Positions 31,165 through 39,571 of a stretch of 41,676 nucleotides of DNA are shown piece by piece; position 1 is the first letter of the stretch; the number at the start of each line of letters is the position of its first letter. Source of the DNA: Oscillospiraceae bacterium (GTDB lineage Bacteria > Bacillota > Clostridia > Oscillospirales > UBA929); NCBI GenBank assembly GCA_009782385.1, contig WRJE01000012.1, positions 1 to 41,676 on the forward strand. Direction: 5' to 3'. The notes beneath the pieces are model-generated. The model was not told the DNA's origin. It saw only the letters and a program-made list of their open reading frames with translations, and made no database searches. Position numbers and translations under genes: made by a program.

Positions 31165-32675
31165 AAACAGTGGAAAAATACGGGATTTTTGAGCTTAGAC
31201 TGAAATGTGAATCAGAACCTAATGTCACATTCACCTGCGGCGATACGGCAATTAACGTAAAGGGTTTCCGCGTTGGTGACGGCGAGTATGCCGTGCGGTT
31301 CATGCCGCAGACGGAAGGCGTTTGGAAGTACGGCGGCGCGGCGGACGGTGAGTTTACCTGTGCCGCCAACACGGGCGGCAATCACGGTCCTGTCATTGCA
31401 AACGGAACACACTTCCGCTACGCTGACGGCACGCAGTATGTCCCGATGGGTACGACTTGCTACGCTTGGATACATCAAACGCCGGAGCTTATCGCAAAGA
31501 CATTGGAAACTCTTGCCTCCGCGCCGTTTAACAAAATAAGGATGTGCGTGTTCCCGAAACATATGCCTTTTAATCAGAACGACCCCGAATTGTATCCGTT
31601 TGATAAAAAAACGGATGGGTCATGGGACGTAAACAGACCTAATGAGCGGTTTTGGGTGCATTTGGAAACGAACATAGGTAAACTGCGTGATTTAGGCATT
31701 GAAGCCGACCTCATACTGTTCCATCCCTATGACCGTTGGGGATTTGCGGATTTTTCCACAGAGGATTGCCTTATCTATTTGGATTACTGTATACGGCGGC
31801 TGTCGGCATATAGAAATATCTGGTGGAGTCTCGCCAACGAGTACGACCTTATACCTCAGCGCAAAGCAGAGGATTGGGACGCTTTCGGCGAAAAAATTCT
31901 GTCCGAAGACCCATATCGCCACTTAACATCCATCCATCACTGTCTCGCTATTTACCCGAAAAGGGACTGGATGACACATTGCTCCATCCAATCAGGATTT
32001 GTAAAACGTATGGCGGAATGGCAAAAAGAGTACAACCTGCCCGTTATGAACGATGAATACGGGTATGAGGGCAATATTGAATATGACTGGGGCAATCTCT
32101 CCGCGTTTGAGTTCGTACACCGCGCTTGGACTGTTATTACCGGAGGCGGCTTTGTCACCCACGGCGAGACGTACTACCGCGAAGACGAGGCTCTTTGGTG
32201 GGCGAAAGGCGGCGAGCTGTACGGGCAGAGCCCCGAGCGGTTAGCGTTTTTGAAGGCTCTGCAATATGAAATAGGCGATGTTGAACCGTATTCCAATACA
32301 TTCTTTGGCAATCCGAACGAGAAACCTAATGAAAATATAGAGGGTGCGGACGCGCAGCAGCAAGATTTTGCGCGGCTGTTTGTGAGGGTAATGCGCTCGC
32401 TGCCGGAGTTTGAACTCCGTTCGTTTATGACGGGATTTTCACCGAGCATTGTGAGAAACGAAAATTACCGGCTTCAATATTTGGGACGGCAATGCCCCTG
32501 CCGCTTGGATGTGAAACTTCCCGAAAACGGGAAATATAAAGTTGAAGTCATCGACATCTGGGAGATGACAAGAACGGTCGCGCTGACGGAGGTCAGCGGC
32601 ACGTTACAGGTTAAGCTCCCCGGCAAAGAGGGCGTTGCCATTTTAGTTACAAGAACCTCCGGGGAAGCGTTGTAA
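31161..32675 (+). CDS. DUF5060-DUF4038-DUF5605 glycoside hydrolase (GH140/apiosidase-like)
   Basis: A 504-residue cytoplasmic clan-A type hydrolase. Residues 1-75 form a DUF5060-like beta domain (FTCGDTAINVKGFRVGDGEYAVRFMPQTEGVWKY), then a DUF4038 barrel with Glu227 in WWSLANEYD (acid/base) and Glu299 in PVMNDEYGYEG (nucleophile), then a DUF5605-type C-terminal beta domain (RLDVKLPENGKYKVEVIDIWEMT). DUF4038 contains GH140, whose founding member is an apiosidase acting on rhamnogalacturonan II; that relation is the reason to propose a pentose such as apiose as product. The ATG overlaps the transketolase-N stop (ATGA), and its stop shares a base with the next start. Function is inferred, fold call firm. 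Confidence 0.85.
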   Translation: MKTVEKYGIFELRLKCESEPNVTFTCGDTAINVKGFRVGDGEYAVRFMPQTEGVWKYGGAADGEFTCAANTGGNHGPVIANGTHFRYADGTQYVPMGTTCYAWIHQTPELIAKTLETLASAPFNKIRMCVFPKHMPFNQNDPELYPFDKKTDGSWDVNRPNERFWVHLETNIGKLRDLGIEADLILFHPYDRWGFADFSTEDCLIYLDYCIRRLSAYRNIWWSLANEYDLIPQRKAEDWDAFGEKILSEDPYRHLTSIHHCLAIYPKRDWMTHCSIQSGFVKRMAEWQKEYNLPVMNDEYGYEGNIEYDWGNLSAFEFVHRAWTVITGGGFVTHGETYYREDEALWWAKGGELYGQSPERLAFLKALQYEIGDVEPYSNTFFGNPNEKPNENIEGADAQQQDFARLFVRVMRSLPEFELRSFMTGFSPSIVRNENYRLQYLGRQCPCRLDVKLPENGKYKVEVIDIWEMTRTVALTEVSGTLQVKLPGKEGVAILVTRTSGEAL

Positions 32676-33595
32676 TGGTATCATGCCGAAAAGCGTTCAC
32701 TTCAACACTGCTTGAGCTTGCCAAAAATGACCCGTCCATCTACGCCGTTGCCACGGATTCACGCGGCAGCGTCACGCTCGGAGATTTTGCGGAACAACTG
32801 CCCGAGCAGTTTGCGGAAGTCGGCATAGCCGAGCAGAACGCCGTTGCGATGGCGGCGGGCTTGGCAATAACGGGCAAGAATGTGTTCGTCACGGGTCCGG
32901 CGTGTTTTCTGGCGGCAAGGGCATATGAGCAAATCAAAGTGGATATCGCGTATAACATCAGCAACGTCAAAATTGTGGGCGTATCGGCGGGCGTAAGCTA
33001 CGGCCCGTTGGGCGGAACGCATACCTCCCTGCACGACTTCGCGGGTATGCGGGCATTGCCGAACCTCAGCGTGTTCGCGCCTTGTGACGCGGTACAAGCA
33101 AGATATATAACAGAATATCTCGCAAAATACAGCGGTCCGGCTTATATGCGTATGGGTCGCGGCGATGTTGAGCGAGTGTATGACGATGATGAAACGTTTG
33201 AAATCGGCAAGGCAAAACTTGTAAAAGACGGCAGTGATGCCGCGATTATAGCCTGCGGCGAGATGGTGTATTACGCGAAACAGGCGGCGGAACTGCTTCA
33301 AAAAGGCGGCATATCGGCGCGTGTTCTTGATATGTTCACAATTAAGCCGTTCGATACCGAGGCTGTCATAAAGGCAGCACAGGAGACGAGAGCCATTGTT
33401 ACCGTGGAAGAACACAGCGTTTTCGGCGGTTTGGGCGAACAAGTATCGCATATCGTTTCGGAGAACTGTCCCGTCAAGATGAAGATTATGGGCTTTCCCG
33501 ATGAAGAAATTAAAATCGGCAATTCCGCCGAGCTGTTTAACCATTACGGACTTACGCCTGAGGGCATTGCGGCGGAGGTGAAGCGGCTGTTATGA
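32675..33595 (+). CDS. Transketolase, C-terminal (pyrimidine-binding) subunit
   Basis: A 306-residue half-transketolase. It contains the catalytic-Glu motif VGIAEQNAVAMAAGLAITG, then TGPACFLAARAYEQIKVDIAYNISNVKIVG, and the transketolase C-domain (GSDAAIIACGEMVYYAKQAAELL...VTVEEHSVFGGLGEQVS). It pairs with the subunit at 30397 to form a complete enzyme. Starts on the last base of the glycosidase stop codon (TAATG) and overlaps the kinase by ATGA, so expression is tightly coupled. The pair is too short to be 1-deoxyxylulose-5-phosphate synthase and lacks a fused middle region. Confidence 0.92.
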   Translation: MVSCRKAFTSTLLELAKNDPSIYAVATDSRGSVTLGDFAEQLPEQFAEVGIAEQNAVAMAAGLAITGKNVFVTGPACFLAARAYEQIKVDIAYNISNVKIVGVSAGVSYGPLGGTHTSLHDFAGMRALPNLSVFAPCDAVQARYITEYLAKYSGPAYMRMGRGDVERVYDDDETFEIGKAKLVKDGSDAAIIACGEMVYYAKQAAELLQKGGISARVLDMFTIKPFDTEAVIKAAQETRAIVTVEEHSVFGGLGEQVSHIVSENCPVKMKIMGFPDEEIKIGNSAELFNHYGLTPEGIAAEVKRLL

Positions 33596-34992
33596 TACTT
33601 TCAATAGACCAAAGCACCGCCGGAACAAAAGCTCTGTTGTGGGGCTTGAACGGCGAGCTGCTTGACCGCGAAGACCTGCCGCACCGTCAAATAACCACGC
33701 CGCAGGGATGGGTGGAGCATGACCCCGAAGAAATAATTGATAATGTAAAGACGCTTATCAATAAAATATCCGAAAATAAAGAAATTTCAGCGATAGGCAT
33801 ATCTAATCAGCGTGAAACAGTCGTATGCTGGGACAGAAAAACAGGAAAGCCCATACACAACGCCGTTGTATGGCAATGCGCCAGAGGAGCGGACATCTGC
33901 GAGCGGCTGAAAGATAAAGCGGATTTCATCAAAGACCGCACGGGACTGCCGTTATCGCCGTACTTCTCCGCCGCTAAAATAGCGTGGCTGCTGCAAAATA
34001 TAGGAGACAAAGACATCTGCGCGGGTACGATAGACAGCTGGCTGATATACAACCTCACGGGCGAGTTCAAGACGGACTATTCAAACGCGAGCCGCACACA
34101 GCTCTTGAACCTCGACACGCTGACATGGGACGAGGAAATTTGCGCCCTGTTCGGCATAGACACGGGCATATTGCCAGAGATTTGCCACAGTGACAGCCTG
34201 TTCGGATATACCGCCGGCAATATCCCCATTCACGGTGTCATGGGCGACAGTCACGCCGCGCTGTATGCCAACAAGTGCCATGAAAAATACACGGGAAAAA
34301 TCACATACGGAACGGGATCGTCAATCATGGTAAATGTCGGGGACGAGCGTCCCCAACCTTTAGACGGTATTGCCACAAGCCTTGCGTGGGGCATTAACGG
34401 CAAAGTGCAATATGTACTTGAGGGCAATATCAACTATACGGGAGCGGTCATAAAGTGGCTGGTCGAAGACGTGAAGCTGTTGGATAAATCCTCAAACGCC
34501 GGGATTTATGCCGAAAGCGTATCCGACACAGGCGGTGTGTACCTCATACCCGCGTTTTCGGGTCTGGGCGCGCCGTACTTTGACGACAAGGCGCGTGCCG
34601 CCATTGTCGGCATGAACCGCTCGACAAAACACGAACACATCATCCGCGCCGCCGAGGAATGTATAGCGTATCAAATCAAAGATGTTGTCGATGAAATACG
34701 CAAAATCGCGCCGCTCACGGTCATAAGGGCGGACGGCGGCCCGGCTAAAGACAGCTTCCTTATGCGCTTTCAAGCCGACATACTAGGATTGCCCGTTGAA
34801 ATCAGTCAAACCGAGGAGCTGTCGGGCGCGGGCGCGGCTTACTGTGCGGCATTGGGCGCGAAAATAACCGACTATGACACGGTGTTTTCATCGCATAAGG
34901 TCAAGAAGGTCATGCCGCGCACAATTTCAGATTGTTATTACGCGGGTTGGAAAAACGCCGTTAAATTGATTAGGGGAGGTAAATCAACATGA
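33592..34992 (+). CDS. FGGY-family sugar kinase
   Basis: A 466-residue ATP-dependent kinase. The N-terminal phosphate-binding motif ILSIDQSTAGTKALLW, the SNQRET segment, catalytic Asp219 in GVMGDSHAAL and ITYGTGSSIMVN, and the C-domain ADGGPAKDSFLMRFQADILGLPVEI are all present. Overall it resembles glycerol kinase and pentulose kinases. No glycerol dehydrogenase or facilitator is nearby. Placed between transketolase-C (ATGA overlap) and the isomerase (ATGA overlap), it most likely phosphorylates the ketose made by that isomerase, for example apulose or xylulose. Substrate is inference. Confidence 0.9.
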   Translation: MILSIDQSTAGTKALLWGLNGELLDREDLPHRQITTPQGWVEHDPEEIIDNVKTLINKISENKEISAIGISNQRETVVCWDRKTGKPIHNAVVWQCARGADICERLKDKADFIKDRTGLPLSPYFSAAKIAWLLQNIGDKDICAGTIDSWLIYNLTGEFKTDYSNASRTQLLNLDTLTWDEEICALFGIDTGILPEICHSDSLFGYTAGNIPIHGVMGDSHAALYANKCHEKYTGKITYGTGSSIMVNVGDERPQPLDGIATSLAWGINGKVQYVLEGNINYTGAVIKWLVEDVKLLDKSSNAGIYAESVSDTGGVYLIPAFSGLGAPYFDDKARAAIVGMNRSTKHEHIIRAAEECIAYQIKDVVDEIRKIAPLTVIRADGGPAKDSFLMRFQADILGLPVEISQTEELSGAGAAYCAALGAKITDYDTVFSSHKVKKVMPRTISDCYYAGWKNAVKLIRGGKST

Positions 34993-36392
34993 CATTCGGG
35001 GTTATAGTATCCACACGCAGTTTTTTTCCGTCACATTTGGTTAAAACCGCGAGGGGTGAAATCAACGCCAAACTAAATGAGCTTGGACATAAAGCGGTTA
35101 TGGTCGGCGAGCGCGATACCGAGTATGGCGCGGTGCTGACCTATGACGAAGCGAAAACCTGCGCCAAGTTATTTCAGAAACACAGAGACAAAATATCAGG
35201 TATCATCGTTGTACTCCCCAACTTCGGCGAGGAATTGGGCGTTGTTGAAGCCATAGATATGGCGGGTTTGGATGTTCCCGTACTGGTACAGGCATATGAC
35301 GATGACTTTGATAAACTCGACATGGCGAACCGCCGCGATGCTTTCTGCGGCAAGATAAGCGTATGCAACAACCTCTATCAGCGCGGAATCAAGTTCACGG
35401 ACACGACAACTCACACCTGCAAGATTAACTCCCCCGAATTTACGGAGGATATTAAACGCTTTGCGGCGGTGTGCCGTGTAGTCGGCGGTCTGAAAGGCGC
35501 GAGAATCGCGATGCTCGGTGCGCGTCCCGTGGCGTTTAACACCGTTCGCTTCTCCGAAAAGATACTGCAAAAACATAAAATCAGCGTCCAGACTGTGGAT
35601 ATGTCCGAAATTATCTTCGCGGCACAGAGTTATAACGATACCGAAAAAATCGCGCAAAAGGAAGCGGAGATACGCGCCTATGGGCGTATCCCCGAGAGCA
35701 TTGAAGCGGAGAAGATAACGCTACAGGCAAAGCTCTGCCTTGTACTGGAAAAATTTGTCGATGACTTAGACTGTCATGCAAGCACGGTGCAATGCTGGGA
35801 CAGCGTTGAGAACAACTACGGCTGCGCGGCGTGCCTTGCCATGAGCATGATGGGCGAGAAAGGCCGCCCGAGCGCGTGTGAATCCGATGTGACAGGCGCG
35901 GTGAGTATGCTTGCGGCACAGTTGGCGGCGGACAACCCCGCCGCGCTGATGGACTGGAACAACAACATCCGCGATGACCGCGACACCTGTATCGCCCTGC
36001 ACTGCTCCAACTTCCCCAAGAGCTTCTTCAACAGCTCCGAGCTTGAAATCGGGTGTCTTGATGTTCTCGGCGGCGTTCTGGGCAAGGATAAATGCTTCGG
36101 CGCGTGCAAGGCACAGGCGGCTCCCGGTCCGATGACCTTTATACGCATTACGACAGATGATACACGAGGTATTATGAAAGCGTATGTGGGCGAGGGTGAG
36201 TTTCTGGCGGAACACATTCCAACAAAGGGCGGCACGGCGAACTGCCGCGTTGAAGGATTACAGGAATTGATGAAATATATCTGCAAGAACGGATTTGAAC
36301 ATCATGTCTGCTTTGTGCGGGGTCACGCGGCGGATGTATTGGTTGAGGCATTGGAAAATTACATGGGTATTGAGGTTTTTCGGCATAAATAA
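34989..36392 (+). CDS. Fucose/arabinose-isomerase-like aldose-ketose isomerase
   Basis: A 467-residue cytosolic enzyme with the FucI/AraA fold. Candidate metal ligands and base fit the family's Glu-Asp-His set: Glu298 in PSACESD, Asp322 in LMDWNNN, and His446 in VRGHAADV. It is over 100 residues shorter than E. coli L-fucose isomerase (about 590), so it belongs to the shorter 'fucose isomerase-like' group with unassigned substrates. GGGGAGG lies 9 nt upstream, and the start overlaps the kinase stop. It is last in the set transketolase-N, glycosidase, transketolase-C, kinase, isomerase, and would convert the released aldose to a ketose. D-apiose is the candidate I favour; D-arabinose or another pentose is possible. 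Confidence 0.82.
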   Translation: MTFGVIVSTRSFFPSHLVKTARGEINAKLNELGHKAVMVGERDTEYGAVLTYDEAKTCAKLFQKHRDKISGIIVVLPNFGEELGVVEAIDMAGLDVPVLVQAYDDDFDKLDMANRRDAFCGKISVCNNLYQRGIKFTDTTTHTCKINSPEFTEDIKRFAAVCRVVGGLKGARIAMLGARPVAFNTVRFSEKILQKHKISVQTVDMSEIIFAAQSYNDTEKIAQKEAEIRAYGRIPESIEAEKITLQAKLCLVLEKFVDDLDCHASTVQCWDSVENNYGCAACLAMSMMGEKGRPSACESDVTGAVSMLAAQLAADNPAALMDWNNNIRDDRDTCIALHCSNFPKSFFNSSELEIGCLDVLGGVLGKDKCFGACKAQAAPGPMTFIRITTDDTRGIMKAYVGEGEFLAEHIPTKGGTANCRVEGLQELMKYICKNGFEHHVCFVRGHAADVLVEALENYMGIEVFRHK

Positions 36393-36396
36393 AAAC

Positions 36397-36421
36397 GGGC
36401 GGGCATGGAAGCCCGCCCCTA
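36397..36421. terminator. Palindromic repeat unit between convergent isomerase and lipoprotein 3 genes
   Basis: GGGCGGGC, loop ATGGAA, GCCCGCCC, then CTA/CAA, with five A residues on its left. The A-tract gives a U-tract for the leftward transcript, so it works best as terminator for the minus-strand gene. Same CCCCTAC family as the unit at 22532. Confidence 0.6.
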
Positions 36422-36440
36422 CAAACCGTTGGTAATTATT

Positions 36441-38174
36441 CTACCTGTTCTGATACCTGTTCAAAGCCTCTTGCTGTAATTTAATGTTATCCTCCAACCC
36501 AAGGGAGATAAGCTGTGCCTTGAACGCCTCGAACGCCGCTTCATCAAATGCCGTTGTTCCCATGATGAACTGCGGAATCATTGAACCCGCATAGTCGTTT
36601 ATGGCAACGTTTCTGTTGTTCAAGAGAATTTCTTCTTCCAGTGGGTGCGAGATTTTTGAGGGAAGTCTTTTCAGCTTTCCATCGGGATTTTTCCATGTGT
36701 TATGGGCATCCAATACAAGAGGAGATGACAGAGGGAGTTCAAGACCGTTTCTGATATAGCCCGGAACTCTTATGCAGTTGATGTCCGACCTTTGGATAGG
36801 TCCTCCGCCGAGGTCAATAAGGGGGTTAATAACTATATTTCCGGCATCGTCAAACCAATATGCGCCGTCTTCCAACCCGTTAGACGTGTAGATAACATCG
36901 TTCGCGGGAATCTGCTCTTTTGTCATTCCCCATGCCCACAGCCAACCACCTTCATCGGAATACATGAAGTCGAGAACTGACAGCAGCTTGGGTATATCCT
37001 TACACGCTGTGGTGACAACGAAACTAATCGCGTCTTCATACTTGGGGTTTAACATATCAATAACTTCTGATGAAGTGATACCATAGTCAACATCAATCGG
37101 GGTTGCCAACGGGCGCACATCGAAGAACAGCCCGTATTCCGGCATTGACATAAGGTCGCCCAACTGCGCTTGAAGACCGTACCAGATACCCGCCGCCGCG
37201 CCGTAGGTGAGCGAGGTATTGGGCAGGAAGAACATATCGTTTGTACGGCTGGCGAAATCCTGATAGATATATCCTGCCTCGAACCACTCGTTCATCTTTT
37301 TTACATAGTTGTAGAAACCATCGGTGAGATAGCCGTGGTTCACCGCGTTAGTTCTCGTGTCATAGAAATAACCGGGGGTCGGGAATCCGAATCCTGAGTT
37401 AAATTCACCGAAATAGAAAGAACCATTATACGGAAGGATAAGCGGCGCGTACTCCGCCATGCCCGCCGCCTCGAAGTACATCTTGAACAGCATAAGCATA
37501 TACTCCCAGTCCGCAACGGTAGTAGGCGTGTCGTTGCCGCTTGGGAACGCCACGTTGCCGCCTGTCATAGTCTCCAAAATGTCATGACGGTAGACAAGCC
37601 CGCCCCAACAAATTTGCTCAGTCTCTGAGAAGTTGGTGAGTATCAGCATTTGCCCCTCGTCATTAAAGAACTGCTTGCGTACATTGGGGTCTGCTTCCAT
37701 TTGAGCCACGAGATTGGGCATATATTGCAGATAATCCGCGAAGTTGATGATAACGCCGTCCGCGTAAAGGTCGCCGATTGAGCCTTGATAGGACGATATG
37801 TCAATCAGGTCGGTGTACTGCCCCGTGCCGAACATCAGCGAGAGAGAATCGGCTTCCGTACCCGAGACAGGCTGCTCGAACTGGAGCGTAACGTTAAACA
37901 TCTGGTTCAGATAATTTATACACGGGTTATTTGAATAACCGGCATATAGGTCATGGCTTGTCGAATACATCCATATGTCAAACACTTGGTGTTTATCCCA
38001 GTCAATCGCCGAGGGGTCGGGTTGTTCCGTATTGCCCGAATCCGATGAGCCGGACGAGCTTGACGAGCTGCCTCCGGCGGGTGTGGGCGTTGCCGCGTTG
38101 TCCGAGCCGCCGCACGCCGCCAAAAGGGCGAGGAGCATTAAGCAGCTCAACAGTAGACACAGTGCTTTTTTCAT
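36441..38174 (-). CDS. LplA-type ABC solute-binding lipoprotein 3
   Basis: A 577-residue extracellular receptor. The signal peptide ends LLALLAAC (Cys21), then a Ser/Gly-rich linker (GGSSSSSSGSSDSG) to about residue 55. The mature part shares the layout of the other two (NPCINYLNQMFNVTLQFEQPVSG, MPNLVAQMEADPNVRKQF, TVADWEYMLMLF) but is more distant. RBS AGGAGG precedes the ATG. It is the last gene of a minus-strand set, after GH1 (43 nt gap) and two permeases, a less common position for a binding protein gene. Ligand unknown; probably a beta-glucoside, given GH1. Confidence 0.9.
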   Translation of the reverse strand: MKKALCLLLSCLMLLALLAACGGSDNAATPTPAGGSSSSSSGSSDSGNTEQPDPSAIDWDKHQVFDIWMYSTSHDLYAGYSNNPCINYLNQMFNVTLQFEQPVSGTEADSLSLMFGTGQYTDLIDISSYQGSIGDLYADGVIINFADYLQYMPNLVAQMEADPNVRKQFFNDEGQMLILTNFSETEQICWGGLVYRHDILETMTGGNVAFPSGNDTPTTVADWEYMLMLFKMYFEAAGMAEYAPLILPYNGSFYFGEFNSGFGFPTPGYFYDTRTNAVNHGYLTDGFYNYVKKMNEWFEAGYIYQDFASRTNDMFFLPNTSLTYGAAAGIWYGLQAQLGDLMSMPEYGLFFDVRPLATPIDVDYGITSSEVIDMLNPKYEDAISFVVTTACKDIPKLLSVLDFMYSDEGGWLWAWGMTKEQIPANDVIYTSNGLEDGAYWFDDAGNIVINPLIDLGGGPIQRSDINCIRVPGYIRNGLELPLSSPLVLDAHNTWKNPDGKLKRLPSKISHPLEEEILLNNRNVAINDYAGSMIPQFIMGTTAFDEAAFEAFKAQLISLGLEDNIKLQQEALNRYQNR

Positions 38175-38217
38175 GTTTCTTTCCTCCTAAAAATTATATG
38201 GTTTTATGTCCATATGA

Positions 38218-39474
38218 TTATGAGAATTTACCGAGATACTTCAAGCTCTCTTTAGGATGCCGTGTTTGAGTGGTTCTATCCACGGCGATCAGACCGAAAG
38301 TCATCGAGTAGCCGAGCATCCACTCGAAGTTGTCCAACAGCGACCAGTGCATATACCCCTTGACGGGTATGCCGTCCGCTATACAGGCCTCGACCCCCGC
38401 CAACGCCCGCTTGATGAACTCAACGCGGCGGCTGTCGTCAGATGTCGCAATGCCGTTTTCCGTGACATAAATCGGCAGCTTCAAGTGTTCGTGTACTTGG
38501 CGTATCACACCCTGCAACGCTTCGGGGTAATACTCATAGCCCATCTGCGTAACCTCCGTACCCTCTTTAACGGGTACAATGCCGTCTTTGCCGTATATCT
38601 TGCGCGAATAGTTTTGAAGCCCGAAGAAGTCGTCCTTTTGCAGATACGGCAGATAGTGCAGAAAATCCTCTTCCTGCGCTTGCCGCGCGTTTTCCTCGCC
38701 GCCCTCAATCGACTGATAGTTGTACAGCGACAGCGTAATCCCGACTTTCAGATTCGGGCAGACGGCTTTCATAGCGTCGCGGGCTTTCTCGTGCGCCTCG
38801 AAAATCAGTTGGTCGCCCCTCTCCGTGCGCGGGGACAGGAATGTATGTATCTCGCGCGGGTTGATACCGCTGAAAACCCCGGAGAGCTTTGACATATAAT
38901 CGCGCATGACGGCCTCGCCGTCACCCATGCTGTCGCTCAAGCCCACCTGAACGTCCACGGTGCGCTCTTTCATGATTTTGGTGATTTGCAAGCCCATGTT
39001 CGCCTCGTTTATGGTGCAGACAAATTCCATGACATCGCCAAGCTCTTTTGCCACATACGCGCAGTAGCTTGCGAACGCATCGGGGGTCTTCTCGCTCTCC
39101 CAGCCGCCGTCCTCAATCAGCCACTTGGGCGATGTGAAATGGTGCATTGTCACCATCGGCTCAACGCCTTTCGAGCGGCAGTATTCTATGACCTCGCGGT
39201 AGTGCTTAATCTCTTTCGCGTCGAATACGCCTTTCTGCGGCTCGATTCTCGCCCATTCGATTGAGAAACGGTAAGCGTTAAGACCCGCCGCCGCCATAAG
39301 GTCAACGTCCTCTTTGTACCTGTTGTAATGATCGACCGCGTCAAGTGACGGCTCTTTGAACATTAAGCCTCCCGCCTGTTCCATAGCCCAAAAGTCGCAG
39401 TTTTTGTTGTTACCCTCGACCTGATGCGCCGCCGTTGCCGCGCCGATTAGAAAACCCTTTGGAAAATTTGACAT
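38218..39474 (-). CDS. GH1 beta-glycosidase
   Basis: A 418-residue cytoplasmic retaining beta-glycosidase. The opening FPKGFLIGAATAAHQVEG, acid/base Glu157 in TINEANM, and nucleophile Glu339 in IYVTENGIA identify GH1. The usual NEP at the acid/base is NEA here. Slightly shorter than the family's typical 440-480 residues. No signal peptide. AGGAG precedes the ATG. Neighbours are permeases upstream and binding lipoprotein downstream in one orientation, so it hydrolyses the glycoside imported by system 3. A phosphotransferase system is absent, so a non-phosphorylated substrate is more likely than a 6-phospho-glucoside. Confidence 0.93.
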   Translation of the reverse strand: MSNFPKGFLIGAATAAHQVEGNNKNCDFWAMEQAGGLMFKEPSLDAVDHYNRYKEDVDLMAAAGLNAYRFSIEWARIEPQKGVFDAKEIKHYREVIEYCRSKGVEPMVTMHHFTSPKWLIEDGGWESEKTPDAFASYCAYVAKELGDVMEFVCTINEANMGLQITKIMKERTVDVQVGLSDSMGDGEAVMRDYMSKLSGVFSGINPREIHTFLSPRTERGDQLIFEAHEKARDAMKAVCPNLKVGITLSLYNYQSIEGGEENARQAQEEDFLHYLPYLQKDDFFGLQNYSRKIYGKDGIVPVKEGTEVTQMGYEYYPEALQGVIRQVHEHLKLPIYVTENGIATSDDSRRVEFIKRALAGVEACIADGIPVKGYMHWSLLDNFEWMLGYSMTFGLIAVDRTTQTRHPKESLKYLGKFS

Positions 39475-39505
39475 TGTTACCTCTCCTTTTTATTATTTTT
39501 ACGGC

Positions 39506-39567
39506 GGGCGGCCAATGACCGCCCCTACGGTTTGTATTTTACGGCGCGCCGGGGGCGTCGCGCCCTA
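39506..39567. repeat. Two palindromic repeat units in tandem between permease and GH1
   Basis: First unit GGGCGG ccaatga CCGCCC CTAC (39506-39528), second GGCGCG ... CGCGCC CTAC (39543-39567). Both end in the CCCTACGG seen in other units. They lie between two minus-strand genes of the same set, so they may reduce read-through or protect mRNA ends. Confidence 0.6.
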
Positions 39568-39571
39568 CGGG

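Noticed and set aside
32759-33544. 261-residue minus-strand ORF inside transketolase-C
   Set aside because: Antisense shadow; the plus strand carries intact transketolase motifs throughout.
34339-34354. GGGGACG/CGTCCCC palindrome inside the kinase gene
   Set aside because: Resembles the dispersed palindromes but lacks the CCCTAC end and lies in a normal-length, conserved FGGY segment, so chance is likelier than insertion.
33592-34992. Ordinary glycerol kinase
   Set aside because: Sequence resembles GlpK, but GlpF/GlpD/GlpO are absent and it overlaps transketolase and isomerase genes, so a ketose substrate is more likely; not excluded by sequence.
30397-36392. Sulfoquinovose transketolase (sulfo-TK) pathway
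   Set aside because: It too uses a split transketolase, but no GH31/SQase, sulfolactaldehyde enzyme or sulfonate exporter is present, and an FGGY kinase is not part of it.
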